64,000 bases of DNA. It comes from Pedobacter hartonius. GTDB lineage: Bacteria; Bacteroidota; Bacteroidia; Sphingobacteriales; Sphingobacteriaceae. Below are positions 63,168 through 64,000 of the stretch, piece by piece. Position numbers and translations under genes: made by a program. Under the pieces are notes generated by a model. It was given only the letters and a program-made list of their open reading frames with translations, searched no databases and was not told the origin of the DNA. Each line of letters starts with the position of its first letter. Within the stretch, counting starts at the first letter, position 1. The DNA is taken from NCBI RefSeq assembly GCF_900107535.1, contig NZ_FNRA01000002.1:1-64000 (forward strand). The letters run 5' to 3'.

Positions 63168-63641
63168 ATGAAGATCACGCTGCTCGTAGTCGGAAAAACT
63201 GAAGACAAATACCTGATTGAAGGCATTGAAAAATATCTCAGCCGGCTAAAACATTATATTGGTTTCAACCTGCTGGTTATCCCCGATGTAAAGAACACCA
63301 AAAACCTCACCGAAGCCCAACAGAAATCGAAGGAAGCGGAGCTGATCCTGAAACAGCTGAGCAACCTGGATATGGTGATCTTGATGGATGAGAAGGGGAA
63401 GAAATATACATCAGTGCAATTTTCCGACTATCTAAACAAACAGATGATCGGAAGTGTTCAGCAGATAACGTTTATTATTGGCGGGCCGTATGGCTTTGAT
63501 GAAAGCGTTTACAAGAGAGCAAACGGAAGCATATCTTTATCAGACATGACCTTCTCCCACCAGATGGTACGTTTGTTTTTTGTTGAACAACTGTACCGGG
63601 CTTTCAGTATTTTAAAGGGAGAGCCGTATCACCATCAGTAA
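63168..63641 (+). CDS. rlmH: 23S rRNA (pseudouridine1915-N3)-methyltransferase
   Basis: A 157-aa SPOUT methyltransferase that methylates pseudouridine 1915 of 23S rRNA in the assembled ribosome. The SAM-binding trefoil knot is seen in FIIGGPYGFDESVYKRANG and SLSDMTFSHQMVRLFFVEQL, and the chain ends in the invariant-looking GEPYHHQ. Length is standard. A short membrane protein gene follows 56 bases later. Confidence 0.96.
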   Translation: MKITLLVVGKTEDKYLIEGIEKYLSRLKHYIGFNLLVIPDVKNTKNLTEAQQKSKEAELILKQLSNLDMVILMDEKGKKYTSVQFSDYLNKQMIGSVQQITFIIGGPYGFDESVYKRANGSISLSDMTFSHQMVRLFFVEQLYRAFSILKGEPYHHQ

Positions 63642-63697
63642 CAGGCCGGTTTATGGAATATTTTATTTTATGCATCTTATATTAAGAAAGGACATAT

Positions 63698-63826
63698 ATG
63701 CAAACACCAGGATTAAAAAAACGCGAATATAAATTCAGAAGTAAAAGAAAGGGAGACCGATGGAGCTTTACCATTGCTATTCTCATCTCCATCATTGCAT
63801 TTTTACTGATCTGGTTCTATCTGTAA
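63698..63826 (+). CDS. 42-aa single-pass membrane protein
   Basis: A short frame with ATG at 63698 and TAA at 63824-63826. The N-terminal half is very basic (KKREYKFRSKRKGDRW) and the C-terminal half is one hydrophobic helix (SFTIAILISIIAFLLIWFYL). This is a typical layout for a small inner-membrane protein with the N-terminus inside. It lies between rlmH and a strong terminator, which supports transcription through it. Function unknown. Confidence 0.55.
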   Translation: MQTPGLKKREYKFRSKRKGDRWSFTIAILISIIAFLLIWFYL

Positions 63827-63841
63827 GCTCAGACACAGCGC

Positions 63842-63880
63842 AAAAAAAAACCGGATGGCTCATCGACATCCGGTTTTTTT
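63842..63880. terminator. Bidirectional terminator
   Basis: AACCGGATG (63849-63857) pairs with CATCCGGTT (63867-63875), flanked by an A-run and a T-run, so it serves both the rlmH side and the convergent gene at the window end. Confidence 0.9.
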
Positions 63881-63894
63881 ATTAAATCTAAAGG

Positions 63895-64000
63895 TTAAAC
63901 ACCTTTTTTACTTGTCATACTTGCCTTTTTAGCGGGCTGAGCAGTTTTGCTCGGTGCTTTGGCATTAGAAGGTTTAGGTGTTGCCTTAACTTTTTTCTCT
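63895..64000 (-). CDS. C-terminal end of a Lys/Ala/Pro-rich protein (partial)
   Basis: The last 34 codons of a minus-strand gene that continues beyond the window, ending at a TAA (63897-63895). The visible part is rich in Lys, Ala, Pro and Ser (KKVKATPKPSNAKAPSK), like the tails of histone H1-like or other nucleic-acid-binding proteins. The main domain is outside the window, so no family can be assigned. Confidence 0.6.
   Translation of the reverse strand, partial: EKKVKATPKPSNAKAPSKTAQPAKKASMTSKKGV

Overview
The window reads as a chromosomal segment of a Bacteroidota bacterium, most likely Sphingobacteriaceae (Pedobacter-like). I infer this from the recurring -7 promoter element TAnnTTTG (often with TTG or TTTG 19 bases upstream), the absence of obvious Shine-Dalgarno sequences, and Bacteroidota-typical families: DUF4293, a DEAD-box helicase with an RG-rich tail, a 'CGMN'-type tyrosine integrase, ThuA-domain and GH30 secreted proteins, and eukaryote-like NADP-isocitrate dehydrogenase and aconitase. 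No database search was possible, so the genus is an inference.

Positions 1 to about 4765 are the end of an AT-rich integrated element. A tyrosine recombinase (3198-4559, minus) lies next to the 3' end of tRNA-Phe (4766-4838, minus), the classic layout of a tRNA-targeted island; its other end is outside the window. The element carries a small HTH/coiled-coil protein, a UPF0175/DUF3368 toxin-antitoxin pair, and an ECF sigma factor coupled to an unknown 182-aa protein. Upstream of the sigma gene is a stretch of about 210 bases that folds into a nested multi-stem RNA right behind a good -7 promoter element. I regard it as the best candidate for an undescribed element here.

From 5 kb on, the window is core genome. 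5-11 kb: a membrane-anchored Fe-S/CCG redox pair, an MBL-fold hydrolase, mtgA, transaldolase. 11.3-12.4 kb: rpsF-rpsR-rplI with a clear promoter. 12.5-24.4 kb: ThuA protein, dnaX, icd, a TonB-dependent receptor, a short SSB, conserved unknowns, an MFS transporter. 24.4-34 kb: lgt, GH30 glycosidase, an RluA-type synthase with panB, carA (with a possible 38-codon leader ORF), an ABC-2 exporter, enolase and a DivIC/FtsB-like protein. 34-45 kb: a VWA membrane protein, fabG, the agmatine-to-putrescine pair aguA/aguB, class Ia ribonucleotide reductase nrdA/nrdB, RlpA, MsrB, sucD. 45-64 kb: an MsbA-like ABC exporter with truA, a DEAD-box helicase, ggt, gpsA, a TolC plus membrane-fusion pair, a polysaccharide deacetylase, aconitase, GH1 beta-glucosidase, a membrane-anchored MutS-like ATPase and rlmH.

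Beyond the genes, the main observations are: a ten-A run in dnaX at the expected gamma/tau junction, with stop codons immediately behind it in both shifted frames; several -7 elements ending only 3-9 bases before start codons, suggesting leaderless mRNAs; two long intergenic palindromes; an operator-like inverted repeat upstream of aguB; and a C-A mismatch in the tRNA-Phe acceptor stem that may be a scar of island integration.
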